From Sphingomonas sp. NFR15 (GTDB lineage: Bacteria; Pseudomonadota; Alphaproteobacteria; Sphingomonadales; Sphingomonadaceae): a stretch of 64,000 nt of DNA. A program made the position numbers and the translations under genes. Below, piece after piece: positions 35,495 through 44,280 of the stretch. The stretch is taken from the NCBI RefSeq assembly GCF_900103265.1, contig NZ_FMWX01000002.1, positions 518,787-582,786 of the forward strand. Direction: 5' to 3'. How positions within the stretch are numbered: the first letter of the stretch is position 1; the number at the start of each line of letters is the position of its first letter. The notes under the pieces were generated by a model that ran no database searches, was not told the origin of the DNA, and was given only the letters and a program-made list of their open reading frames with translations.

Positions 35495-36643
35495 TCAGGC
35501 GACCGGCGCTTCTACCGGTCGCACCGGCGTGGTCGGGTTGGGCTGGGCGAACCGCTCGAACAGCCGCTGTCCAGGCAATTCGATCCAGCGGTGGCTCAAC
35601 ACCGCCAGTCCGATCACCATCGCGGCACAGACCAGCGCCAGCAGGTCCATCGTCCCCGGCGGGCCGAAGTCGATCAGCGTGGCGCCGCCGACGTCGCGAT
35701 ACAGCGGCACGTGAAGCAGACTCTGCGCCGCCCGCACCACCCCGCCGAGCGCCGAGAAGAGCACGAAATGCAGCAGGTAGATCGAATAGGAGAGCTTCCC
35801 GAGCAACGCCCAAGGCCGCCCCGCCAACACACGTGACACCGCGCCGCCATCGAACGCGAACACCAGCACGACCAGCGCGAAGATCAGGATCGACGAGAAG
35901 CCATCGACGGGCGCGAACCAGTATAATCCGGCGACCAGGACGACCGCGCCGGCCTCCCACATCGTCGCATGAGGCAACCGCGCGCCGCGCAGGCTGTGAA
36001 AGATCCGGTACACGAGATGCCCGGTGAAGAAGCCGCAGATACAGCTCGCCAGCCCTTTGAACTGCGTCTCGGGCCAATCCGGGCGATAGAGTTCGAGTGC
36101 GACCAGCGCGGCGCCCCCCGTCGCGACCAGCAGCACGGCGGGCACGATCGTCCGGCCGCGACATGCCACGGCAACCGCGCCGAACACCAGGCAGGTGTAG
36201 AATTCGACGCTGATCGACCAGCTCGGCCCGTTCCAGCTATAGTCGCGAAGCGGGGTGATCGCTTGCAGCAGGAACAGATTGACGACCAGCGAACCGATCC
36301 CGTTCGCGCCGACGAACGGCGGCTGGCCGCTCGGCACGCCGGCTTTCACCATCGCCCATTTGACCAGTTCGAGCGCCACCAGCGCGCCGAGCGTCACGAC
36401 GTGCAACGGGTAAAGCCGCCCGATCCGCCGCACGACGAACCGGCGTGCCTCTCCGCCAGCCGCCAGCCGGGCGCCGTAGGCGTGCGTGATGACGAAGCCC
36501 GACAGCACGAAGAAGAACGGCACCGACAGCCCGCCATGCCGGATCGGCGGAAACGCGTAAAACGCGCCATTGGCGGACAAATGGAAGAACAGCACGAGCA
36601 GCGCCGCCAGCCCGCGCCAGGAATCGAGCGCGCGGAACCTCAT
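35495..36643 (-). CDS. Acyltransferase family 3 (OafA/YrhL-like) membrane protein
   Basis: A 382-residue inner-membrane protein with about ten hydrophobic segments. The start (RFRALDSWRGLAALLVLFFHL) has the conserved Arg and catalytic-region His of the family, followed by VPFFFVLSGFVITHAYG. Members transfer acetyl or similar groups to surface sugars across the membrane, so O-acetylation of the exopolymer is the likely role. No C-terminal SGNH domain is present. Its ATG overlaps the upstream transferase stop. Confidence 0.9.
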   Translation of the reverse strand: MRFRALDSWRGLAALLVLFFHLSANGAFYAFPPIRHGGLSVPFFFVLSGFVITHAYGARLAAGGEARRFVVRRIGRLYPLHVVTLGALVALELVKWAMVKAGVPSGQPPFVGANGIGSLVVNLFLLQAITPLRDYSWNGPSWSISVEFYTCLVFGAVAVACRGRTIVPAVLLVATGGAALVALELYRPDWPETQFKGLASCICGFFTGHLVYRIFHSLRGARLPHATMWEAGAVVLVAGLYWFAPVDGFSSILIFALVVLVFAFDGGAVSRVLAGRPWALLGKLSYSIYLLHFVLFSALGGVVRAAQSLLHVPLYRDVGGATLIDFGPPGTMDLLALVCAAMVIGLAVLSHRWIELPGQRLFERFAQPNPTTPVRPVEAPVA

Positions 36644-37851
36644 ACCCCGCCCTCCCCGATCAACAGGCCGCGCGCCGACCGTGACATTGCCGCCGACGGG
36701 CCATGTCGCACGCTGGCGATCGCCGCCAGCGTGCGTTCGGCAATCGCGTCGATACCAATATTGTCCTGTGCGAAGTCCCGCGCGGCGAGCGACATGCTAC
36801 GCCGCGCCGCCGGGCTGAGTGCGAGCGCGCGGCGCATTGCCCCGGCGAAAGCGGCCGGCGTCGCCTCATCGACGATGACGCCATTATGCCCATGCGACAC
36901 GACCTCCGCCACGCCGCTCGCCCGGAACACGATCGGGATGACCCCCGCCGACATCGCTTCCAGCAGCGCGTTCGACTGGCCTTCACGCCGCGACGCGCAC
37001 ACGAAGAAGTCGCTCGCCTGCAACTCGGGGTAGACATCGGCGACGAAGCCCGCGAACGTCACCGGGGATCCCGCGGACGCGAGCGGCGCGAGCCGGTCCC
37101 GCTCCGGCCCGTCCCCGACGAGCCGCAAGCGGAAGTCGATTCCCGCCGCCGCCAGCGCCATCGCGGCTTCGTACAGCACATCGACATTCTTGTCGGGGTG
37201 AAGCCGCGCGGCATAGATGAAACCGCGCCCGTCGCGCTGCGCGAGCGCCAGGTGCAGATCGTCGAGCGGCGGCAAGGCGACGCCATTCGGAAACTCGGCG
37301 ATCCGTGCCGGTGCGACCCGCGCCTCGCGCAGTTCGTTCGCGATCTGGCTGCTGTTCGCGACGAACATATCGACCCGCCGCCGCAGCAACCACTCGACCA
37401 GCCGCCCGTATAGAAACTTCTTGCCGCGCAACGCGGCGAACTCGGACGCGTCGCCGCCGCCGCCGAGCTTCACCAGCAGCGGCGCGGCATTCCACCATGC
37501 CGCCAGCGCCGGCCCCAGCGCGTGCAGCCGCGCATGGAAGACATAGACGGGAACGCCGCGCCACTCCGGGCCGCGCAGCCGCCACGGCACCCACATGCTC
37601 CACGCCAGGAACGACAGAATGTTGCGGCCACCGAGGTTGGGCCAGGCGCGCACGCGTTTGCGCACGATCCGTCCGAACTCGGTCCGCTCCTCGAGCCGCA
37701 CGTCTCGCGAGCGCGTCGGCGCGACCAATGTCACCGCCACGCCCTTGCGCCCCAGCGCTTCGGCGAGGATGCGTGCCTGCCGCTCCGCACCGCCGTAGCT
37801 GTCGGGGAAATAGGTCGCCACCGCGAGGATCAACGATCGCTCAGCCATCAT
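36640..37851 (-). CDS. Family 4 glycosyltransferase
   Basis: A 403-residue GT-B enzyme. The N-terminus reads ILAVATYFPDSYGGAERQAR (GGAE loop), the donor domain has GFIYAARLHPDKNVDVLYEA and LVGDGPERDRL, and the EX7E motif is REGQSNALLEAMSAG. ATG codons at 37851 and 37848 follow only a weak site. The gene continues the minus-strand series: 100 bases after the GH16 gene and overlapping the acyltransferase start. Confidence 0.9.
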   Translation of the reverse strand: MMAERSLILAVATYFPDSYGGAERQARILAEALGRKGVAVTLVAPTRSRDVRLEERTEFGRIVRKRVRAWPNLGGRNILSFLAWSMWVPWRLRGPEWRGVPVYVFHARLHALGPALAAWWNAAPLLVKLGGGGDASEFAALRGKKFLYGRLVEWLLRRRVDMFVANSSQIANELREARVAPARIAEFPNGVALPPLDDLHLALAQRDGRGFIYAARLHPDKNVDVLYEAAMALAAAGIDFRLRLVGDGPERDRLAPLASAGSPVTFAGFVADVYPELQASDFFVCASRREGQSNALLEAMSAGVIPIVFRASGVAEVVSHGHNGVIVDEATPAAFAGAMRRALALSPAARRSMSLAARDFAQDNIGIDAIAERTLAAIASVRHGPSAAMSRSARGLLIGEGGV

Positions 37852-37951
37852 ACCCGCCGCTCGCGTGCGAGGGAGCGCGCGCCGCGCCGCCTTCGCTGCC
37901 GTCGTATCTCGCGCGCATCGCCGCCCCCACAGACGAAACCAGGATTCATCA

Positions 37952-38836
37952 CTATTTGTAGACCCGCAGGTCATCGAAGGAGACCGTCTGCGGCAATGTC
38001 CGCACACTATCCTGAGGATTGATGGACAGCGTCATGTTGAAATAGAAAGGACGCGTGAAGAAGTCGGCATCGGCCGCGATGCGCGCGACTTCCTTGCGGT
38101 CCATGTACACGACCAGCGCCGGCTTTCCGTCGATCTCGGCGATCCCGCGCAGATCGACACCGTAAAGATGCCAGCCGAAGTCGGCGATCGCATCCATGCC
38201 GGTGTAATCGGATCGTTTGGCATGCCCGCCCGGCTCTTGCGGACCCCAACGGTGTATCGAGTGATGATGGCCGCGCTTGTCGCCCGCGCCGAAATATTCG
38301 ATCGCATCGACTTCGAGATGGCCGCGGCGGCGTGGGTCGTCCGGCGTCAGCAGCCAGAAGGCGCCCCAGGTACCGCGTGCGTTGGGGAACTGCGCGCGCA
38401 CTTCGAAATAGCAGCCGACACAGGTGAAACCGTTGCGTCCGGGCACGATCTGCGCGCCCTGATAGGCTTGGTTGGCGTTGGTCGATTGCACGTTGCCGCT
38501 GTGGATGCCGTCCGCAGCCTGGTAGGCGCGCAGTTTGAGAACGCCGCCGGCAATGCTGTATGCGGCCCCGCCCGCCGGATCGAACCTCTCCAGCCCCACG
38601 TCGGCATGTTGCTTGGCCCACAGGATCGGGCCGCTCAGCGTATGGGGGGTGTTGAAAAGGTCTTCGAACACCAGCTTCGACGTGCTCAGGACGAGCGGGC
38701 TGCCGCGCTGGGCTTCACTCCAGCCATTGTCGGCGTAAGCGACACCCGGCAACAGGATGAGAACCGGCGCGAGAAACAGCGCGACCGGCGATGATGCCGC
38801 CCGGCCGCTCAGCCTCCGCATCTCCAATGCCCTCAT
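37952..38836 (-). CDS. Secreted GH16-family beta-glucanase-like protein
   Basis: A 294-residue protein with signal peptide (cut near VAYADNG). The concanavalin-like fold is marked by VFEDLFN, YFEVRAQFPNARGTWGAFWLL and the GH16 catalytic motif ExDxxE in HLEVDAIEYFG; DLRGIAEIDGKPALVV is the usual following segment. GH16 enzymes cleave beta-1,3/1,4 glucans or galactans. Inside an exopolysaccharide operon it probably trims, matures or releases the polymer rather than feeding the cell. ATG at 38836 follows CCAGGTG; a GTG one codon earlier is possible. Confidence 0.88.
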   Translation of the reverse strand: MRALEMRRLSGRAASSPVALFLAPVLILLPGVAYADNGWSEAQRGSPLVLSTSKLVFEDLFNTPHTLSGPILWAKQHADVGLERFDPAGGAAYSIAGGVLKLRAYQAADGIHSGNVQSTNANQAYQGAQIVPGRNGFTCVGCYFEVRAQFPNARGTWGAFWLLTPDDPRRRGHLEVDAIEYFGAGDKRGHHHSIHRWGPQEPGGHAKRSDYTGMDAIADFGWHLYGVDLRGIAEIDGKPALVVYMDRKEVARIAADADFFTRPFYFNMTLSINPQDSVRTLPQTVSFDDLRVYK

Positions 38837-38909
38837 CACCTGGAACCCCCGTCACCGTGGCCTTTGCCAATCGGCATCCTCTCCTGAGCCTCCGCTTCGG
38901 TGCGCCGCT

Positions 38910-40178
38910 TCACGCCCAGCGGTAGACCACTTGCTCCCCCCGCGCCGCGTCGCGCGCGGCCAGACGCTCCGCGACACGCGGCAACGCCAGCGTCTCGCGA
39001 TATGCCTGGTCGAGCTGCGCGAACATCGCCGCGAACTTCCAGTCTTCGACCGGCGCACAGGACGCCGCGTGCGACATCCGCGCGAGCCGCACGTCGTCCC
39101 GCAACAGACCCACCGCCTCGTACGCGACCGATTGCGCGTCGGTACGCCGCACCACGATGCCGTTGACGCCGCTCTCGATGATCTCCTCGATGCCCCGCAG
39201 CGGGCTGACCACCGCGGGCTTGCCGCCGGCCAGGCTTTGCACGATCGTGCGCGGCAGGCCCTCTCGAAGCGACGCGAGCGCACAGACGTCGGCGAGCGCG
39301 ACGAGCCGCTCGGGGTCCGAGCGATGCCCGAGCAGTTTCACCCGGTCGCCGACATCGAGCCGCTCGACCAGCGCCGCGAGCGTCTCGCGCTCGGGCCCGT
39401 CTCCGGCGATCAGCAACCGGATATCCTCGCCTGGCCGCGTCACCTCCGCGAAACCGGTGATGAACTCGGCCTGCCGCTTACGTGCTTCCAGCACCGCCAT
39501 CATCAGGATCGTGCGCGGCTTGGCGGCGTCGGGTCCGACACCGATCAGGCCACGCCAGTCTTCGGGCCATGGCGCATTCTGGTAGCGCTCGACATCCATT
39601 CCCGAGCGGACCACCGAGTGCAGCCGGTTCCCGCCGAGCCGGGCGAGCGCATAGGCATCGCGCGTGCCATGGCTGACGTGGATGAAATGGTCGGTCAGCG
39701 GGGCGGCGATATGTTCCGCCGCCAGATAGATCGCCTTTTCCGCGAGGCCAACGTTGCTGAACGGCAAGATGTGGACCCCGTGAATGACCGCCGGCACCTT
39801 GGCGTTGCTCGCGGCGAAGCGACCGACGATCCCCGCCTTGCTGGTATGGGTATGTACGACATCGGCCCGGATTTCCTCGAACAGCGCCGACAGGCGACGG
39901 TAGGCGGCGATGTCGCTCTTCGCGGACACCTCACGGACCATCTCTTCGACGAGATGCACCCGGACCGGAGTGCCGCGCCCGGTATATTCCTCGACATCCG
40001 ACGAGCGCCCGCAAAACAGATGCACGATGTGGCCGGATTGCGCCTGATGGACGCACGACGCCCAGGTGTTCTCCTCGGCACCGCCCGACCGGTTCATTCG
40101 GGTCTGGACATGCGCGATAACGAGCGGCTGCTCGAAGCGCATCGATCTTGCGACATTCTCCCGCGCCCGCTGCATCAT
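38910..40178 (-). CDS. Family 4 glycosyltransferase, first gene of the second EPS block
   Basis: A 422-residue GT-B enzyme. Motifs: VIAHVQTRMNRSGGAEENTW (glycine loop), VVHTHTSKAGIVGR, LIAGDGPERETL and the EX7E-type LREGLPRTIVQSLAGGKPAV, where the second Glu appears replaced by Gln/Ser, a variant worth noting. GGGGAAA precedes ATGATG at 40178; a later ATG at 40142 is possible. It starts the block that runs to the epimerase gene, behind the promoter at 40296-40324. Confidence 0.88.
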   Translation of the reverse strand: MMQRARENVARSMRFEQPLVIAHVQTRMNRSGGAEENTWASCVHQAQSGHIVHLFCGRSSDVEEYTGRGTPVRVHLVEEMVREVSAKSDIAAYRRLSALFEEIRADVVHTHTSKAGIVGRFAASNAKVPAVIHGVHILPFSNVGLAEKAIYLAAEHIAAPLTDHFIHVSHGTRDAYALARLGGNRLHSVVRSGMDVERYQNAPWPEDWRGLIGVGPDAAKPRTILMMAVLEARKRQAEFITGFAEVTRPGEDIRLLIAGDGPERETLAALVERLDVGDRVKLLGHRSDPERLVALADVCALASLREGLPRTIVQSLAGGKPAVVSPLRGIEEIIESGVNGIVVRRTDAQSVAYEAVGLLRDDVRLARMSHAASCAPVEDWKFAAMFAQLDQAYRETLALPRVAERLAARDAARGEQVVYRWA

Positions 40179-40295
40179 GACGGATTTCCCCAAATCCCGC
40201 GCACCATCATCCGCAATCTCACCGCGGAGACTTACGCAAACCACCCTTACTTCATCGAGATTTTTACGATCATCCCCACGGTGATCGTGGCATCA

Positions 40296-40324
40296 TTTCT
40301 ATGCGCGGCGCGCTATCGCGTCAA
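40296..40324 (-). promoter_or_regulatory. Sigma70-type promoter for the second EPS block
   Basis: On the minus strand TTGACG (40324-40319), a 17-base spacer and TAGAAA (40301-40296) lie in an AT-rich gap between EpsI and the glycosyltransferase gene. The leader of about 110 bases holds a hairpin GATCA-N9-TGATC (40269-40287), and an inverted repeat TATAC-TTAC-GTATA lies just upstream at 40335-40348, where a regulator could bind. Confidence 0.5.
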
Positions 40325-40458
40325 TATTATGATCTATACTTACGTATATGACGTGTCCGTTTCGGATTTATATGGAACTTTCTTTAGAGCGCGGGATATG
40401 GCCCTGAAATCCGGGGCCTCACCTGGTCCGCATCATCCGCTCAACATCGCGCAGCCGC

Positions 40459-41169
40459 TCACGCCGATCGGAGCGCCTCACCGACCAGCATCTTCAACAA
40501 TGGCCGCCCCGCATCGGCGAGCAGCTTCTCGAAGAAGCTCGCGAGCACGGCGTCCGCCGCAGCCGGGTCATCAGTGGCGAGCTCGTCGGTCAGGAACGAG
40601 GCACGCACCATCACCCCATCGGGCAGGCGCAGCGCCAGGCTTTGACGGAACAAGGCCGCACGCACCGCCAGCGAGCCCGCCGGCAGCGCATCACCGATCC
40701 GCATGAAATACCCGACCAGCTCGTTGCGCCCGAAGCGATCGCCGAGGAACCGTGTCACCACCGGCCCATCCGGCAGCGCAAGAGGCGCGAGGCGGCGGAC
40801 CTTGAAGCCCTGGGTGGCGTAACAGAATTCGGGCCAGTGAAACCGGTCCTCCTGCCGAAGCTCGCGCTTGTAGACGATGCTGAGCATGATGCGCGGCAGC
40901 GCCGGTGCGACATAGTCGCGCTCGACGATGCGATCGTACATGTCCAGCGCCGCCGCGAAGGCGGCGTCGAGTTCGATGGGATCGACCATGTCCGCGCGGG
41001 AGGGCTGCAGCCGCCACGCGCCGAGTTGCGGCGGCAACGCCGTGAGCACCACGTCCCCCCCCGGCGGCACCGCGCGTTGCGCGCGCCGAAAGCCGATCGC
41101 CCCGACCGACGTGGCACCTGCGAGACCCGCGAACAACGCCGCGCCGAGCACGTCGCGGCGCTGGATCAT
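40459..41169 (-). CDS. epsI: EpsI-type exosortase accessory protein
   Basis: A 236-residue exported protein. A basic N-terminus and one hydrophobic helix (DVLGAALFAGLAGATSVGAIG) precede the EpsI domain, whose hallmark is RFHWPEFCYATQGFKV, a His-Pro-Cys-Tyr-Gly pattern shared by the family, then VGYFMRIGD. EpsI proteins accompany exosortases and are needed for exopolymer output, though their chemistry is unknown. Its ATG overlaps the exosortase stop. Confidence 0.88.
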   Translation of the reverse strand: MIQRRDVLGAALFAGLAGATSVGAIGFRRAQRAVPPGGDVVLTALPPQLGAWRLQPSRADMVDPIELDAAFAAALDMYDRIVERDYVAPALPRIMLSIVYKRELRQEDRFHWPEFCYATQGFKVRRLAPLALPDGPVVTRFLGDRFGRNELVGYFMRIGDALPAGSLAVRAALFRQSLALRLPDGVMVRASFLTDELATDDPAAADAVLASFFEKLLADAGRPLLKMLVGEALRSA

Positions 41170-42062
41170 GCCCGCGCCTCCACCGGGCCCAAGGCGCGGC
41201 CGAGCAGCATGAAGGCCGTCAACACCACACCCACCTCGACATAGGCGGCGACATCATGGACGATCGCTTCGCCCGATACGCCGAACAACGCGGCGGTGAC
41301 GATCAACGCAAAGATCCGGATGAAATTCGCCGACAGGGCGATCACCGGCATCAACACCACGAACAGCAGTGCGGCACCGCGCGACCGTGCCGGGAAGAAA
41401 TGCAGGAAAAGAAAGCCGATCGCGGTCATCGACACCATCGCACGCAACCCGACGCAGGCGCCCGCGACGTTGAGCCGGACGAAGCCGACATAGATGAGCA
41501 CGCCGGAGGTCGTCACCGGGAAGCCCAGCGCGGCGGCGAGCCGTGCCGCCGAATGCGTCAGCGCCAGCCGCAGCGGCACCAGCAGCGCATCCGCGATCGG
41601 GCCGAACCACGGCACGATGAAGATCAGCAGCGCGGCGAGCAGCAACCAGCGCCGCGCGAGCGCCGTTCCGCCGGTCGCGAGCGCGAGGCTGGTCATCACG
41701 ATCGGCAGCGACACGCCCTGGAGTTGCACCGAATCGGTGACGCGGCCGATGAAGTAGAGAATCAGGGCAACGAAGACCCCAGACGCGCCGACCACCCGTT
41801 CGCGCCGCGTCGCCGACCAGGTGAAGGCGCGCCGATCGCGCCAATACGCGAACAGCACCAGCGCGAGCAGCAACCCGCTGTGATTGTCCTCCTCGCTCCA
41901 CAGCAACAGCGCGCCATATTCGACCAGCACGGGCACGTAGAGCGCGACCAGACCGAACAGGATCAGCGCCAGCGCGACACCCTCGGTTCGATGCACGGGC
42001 GCGCCCGCCGCACCCTCGCGCACATGGGCCGGTCCCGGCGTGGCGGTCGCGGCCGTCATCAT
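41166..42062 (-). CDS. Exosortase (XrtA-like transpeptidase of the inner membrane)
   Basis: A 298-residue protein with about eight membrane helices. The catalytic set is visible: Cys203 and Arg207 in AGACVGLRAM, Arg249 in ANFIRIFAL and His269 in EAIVHDVAAYVEV. Exosortases cut PEP-CTERM tails of exported proteins and probably attach them elsewhere; the candidate substrate is encoded at 46086. This is the short form, with EpsI as a separate overlapping gene. Subtype is not settled; sphingomonads carry several, including XrtA- and XrtV-like forms. The ATG overlaps the EpsG stop. Confidence 0.92.
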   Translation of the reverse strand: MMTAATATPGPAHVREGAAGAPVHRTEGVALALILFGLVALYVPVLVEYGALLLWSEEDNHSGLLLALVLFAYWRDRRAFTWSATRRERVVGASGVFVALILYFIGRVTDSVQLQGVSLPIVMTSLALATGGTALARRWLLLAALLIFIVPWFGPIADALLVPLRLALTHSAARLAAALGFPVTTSGVLIYVGFVRLNVAGACVGLRAMVSMTAIGFLFLHFFPARSRGAALLFVVLMPVIALSANFIRIFALIVTAALFGVSGEAIVHDVAAYVEVGVVLTAFMLLGRALGPVEARA

Positions 42063-42874
42063 GGCCGCAACATCACGCCGCCGACGATCACGATGCCGGC
42101 GTCTTCGCACAAATCGAGCATCCGCGACGAGCGGCGGGCGCGGGTGACGCCGGCGCGCGTCACGCACAGCGCACCCGTCGTCGCGAGCGCGGCGACCTGA
42201 TAGTCGTTCGAGGTCGCGGCCGCGGGCGTATCGACGAAGATCACTTCGAACTCCTCGCGCATCGTCGCGATCAACGATTGCAGCGCGGACTGCATGAAAT
42301 GATCGTGGCGCAACGCGGTCAGCGTCGCCGCCGGTATCACCCACAGGTTCTCGACGCCACGCACGGGCCGATGGGTCGCCCCCGGGGGGGCATCCGCGAT
42401 GCTGAACTTCGTGTGGATCGCGGGGTTATGCAGATCCGCGTCGATCAGCAACGTGCGGACCCCCGATTGCGCGAAGATGCAAGCGAGGTTGCTGGCGACG
42501 GCGGTCCGGCCCTCGCGCCGGTCGGCACTGATGATCGACAGCGCCTTATGCTTTGGCTCGGCCAGAAACCAGCGCATCGCGAGGGTCTGCGCGACACGAC
42601 GCAGTTCAGCGACGCGGGGCGAATGCGGGCTTTTGAGCGCGAACAGATCGTCGGCGAAGCCTGGTCCGGCCGCGGGCGGCCAGACGCTCTGCACGGTGCC
42701 GGCCGCGGCCGAAGCATCGCCGAGCATCGCGGCGGCGCGCCGGAACAAGAAGGTACGATCCCGCGACAACCTTGCCGCTTCCTCGGGCAAGGTATCGCCA
42801 ACCCGAGCCTCCGCGACGAGCAGATCGGCGATCCGCACCGACAGTTCATCCCATTCGCGGCTGTTGTACTTCAT
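42059..42874 (-). CDS. epsG: EpsG/CpsD-like chain-length tyrosine kinase
   Basis: A 271-residue cytosolic BY-kinase-like ATPase. The P-loop reads SADRREGRTAVASNLA, with Arg in place of the invariant Lys and no leading Gly, as in EpsG proteins of exosortase loci (GEGRS); Walker A-prime is LLIDADLHNP and Walker B VIFVDTPAA. There is no Tyr-rich C-terminal cluster, so autophosphorylation is doubtful. It pairs with EpsF, whose stop it overlaps, to set polymer length. Confidence 0.87.
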   Translation of the reverse strand: MKYNSREWDELSVRIADLLVAEARVGDTLPEEAARLSRDRTFLFRRAAAMLGDASAAAGTVQSVWPPAAGPGFADDLFALKSPHSPRVAELRRVAQTLAMRWFLAEPKHKALSIISADRREGRTAVASNLACIFAQSGVRTLLIDADLHNPAIHTKFSIADAPPGATHRPVRGVENLWVIPAATLTALRHDHFMQSALQSLIATMREEFEVIFVDTPAAATSNDYQVAALATTGALCVTRAGVTRARRSSRMLDLCEDAGIVIVGGVMLRP

Positions 42875-44265
42875 TCCTCGACCCTCATGTTCGGCAACAG
42901 GCCGGCTACCATTCGCGGCAGGCGGAGCGGTCGCGGCGGGCTGATGCGAATGGTGCCGAGATCGGGAATGCCGAGCCAGGTCTCCATCTCGCCACTGAAG
43001 CGGATGCGGCGGTCGAAGAAAGCGATGCCGATCACGAGCACCGTCCCCGCGGCCAAGCCGAAGGCGAGACCGAACGCCATCGTCACGAACCGCCGCGGCA
43101 GCACCGGCTTCTCGCTGGGCGTCGCCGGGGACAGAATCGAGATGTTGGTCTGCGCGGTGGCGTCGAGAACCTGCAATTGCGCGCGACGCTGCGCGATCTG
43201 ATCGTAGGATGCCTGTTGATTGGCGATATCCTGCTGCAATATCGACACTTCGTTTTGCGCCGCGCGGACCTTGGTGACGCGGTCGCGCTGCGCCGCCACC
43301 GCGCCGCTCAGCCCGGCCTGCACCGTTCGCGCCTGTGCCGCGCTCGCCGCAGCCGTCTTGCGGATCAGCGCCTCCTGCCCGGCGAGCTGGCCGCGCATCG
43401 CGGTGATCTGCGCGACGAGCTGACGATAATCGGGATTGTTGGGCCCGGCGGTCGCGCTGAGCTGGCTGCGTTGCGCCTCCAGCCGCGCGATCTCGGTTTG
43501 CAGGCCCATCACCACCCCGCTCGCCATCGTGTCGGGCAGCGCCGCGCCCCCGGCGTGCGACGAGGCCGCGACGCTCTGCGCCTGGGCGGCGGCGAGTTGC
43601 GTCGACAAGGCATTGAGCCGGGCGCTGTCGGGATCGGCCTCGCCCTTACCGGCAACGAGATTGAGCGCGCGTTCCTTGGCGGCGAGTTGCGCCTGCATCC
43701 CGTGCAGCGTGCGGCTCATGTCGTTGAGCTGCCGAGTATAAGACGCGACCGTCCGCCGCGCCGGATCGGCCTGTAGCTGGATGTTGACGTCGATGAACGC
43801 CGCCGCGAAGGCGTTGGCCATCGTCGCGGCGAAGCGCGGGTCGCCGCTGAGAAAGCTGATCTCCATCACCCGGGAATTGACCGCGCTCGAATCGATCATC
43901 AGCGAGGCCCGCAGCCGGCGCGCGAGGAAATCGGGCAGCGCCCCGTCCTTGGGTTTCCAACCGAACTGACGTGCCGCATCGGGCATGGTCGCCAGCCCGG
44001 TGTCGGTGACGACCTGGCGCGCGACACGATCGCTCTTGAGGATGTCCTCCTGCGTCAGCAGATAATCGGCCGAAAGCTGCTCTGCGACCGATTGCGGCCC
44101 GATCGTCTCGGGCGCGCGCACCCCCGCCACCACCGTCGCGGTCGATTTGTAAATCGGGCGCGTCATCACCAGGCTCAGCACCGCGAACGCGAGCGATACC
44201 ACGACGCACGCAGCGACGATCCGCCACTTCTCGAACAGAACCCTGCCGATATGTCTGGGAGTCAC
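42871..44265 (-). CDS. epsF: EpsF-like Wzz-family chain-length determinant
   Basis: A 464-residue inner-membrane protein. TM1 is at about 16-34; a large periplasmic coiled coil (about 150-370, Ala/Gln-rich) follows; the Pro-rich PCP motif NISILSPATPSEKPVLPRR precedes TM2 (about 403-427). It co-polymerises with the Wzy-like protein and links it to EpsE. The start is GTG at 44265 and the stop overlaps epsG. Confidence 0.9.
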   Translation of the reverse strand: MTPRHIGRVLFEKWRIVAACVVVSLAFAVLSLVMTRPIYKSTATVVAGVRAPETIGPQSVAEQLSADYLLTQEDILKSDRVARQVVTDTGLATMPDAARQFGWKPKDGALPDFLARRLRASLMIDSSAVNSRVMEISFLSGDPRFAATMANAFAAAFIDVNIQLQADPARRTVASYTRQLNDMSRTLHGMQAQLAAKERALNLVAGKGEADPDSARLNALSTQLAAAQAQSVAASSHAGGAALPDTMASGVVMGLQTEIARLEAQRSQLSATAGPNNPDYRQLVAQITAMRGQLAGQEALIRKTAAASAAQARTVQAGLSGAVAAQRDRVTKVRAAQNEVSILQQDIANQQASYDQIAQRRAQLQVLDATAQTNISILSPATPSEKPVLPRRFVTMAFGLAFGLAAGTVLVIGIAFFDRRIRFSGEMETWLGIPDLGTIRISPPRPLRLPRMVAGLLPNMRVEE

Positions 44266-44280
44266 GCTCTCGCCCCCTGC

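Noticed and set aside
38757..40706. A 649-codon plus-strand frame across the GH16, GT4 and EpsI genes
   Set aside because: It spans three real genes and the promoter gap, with random composition.
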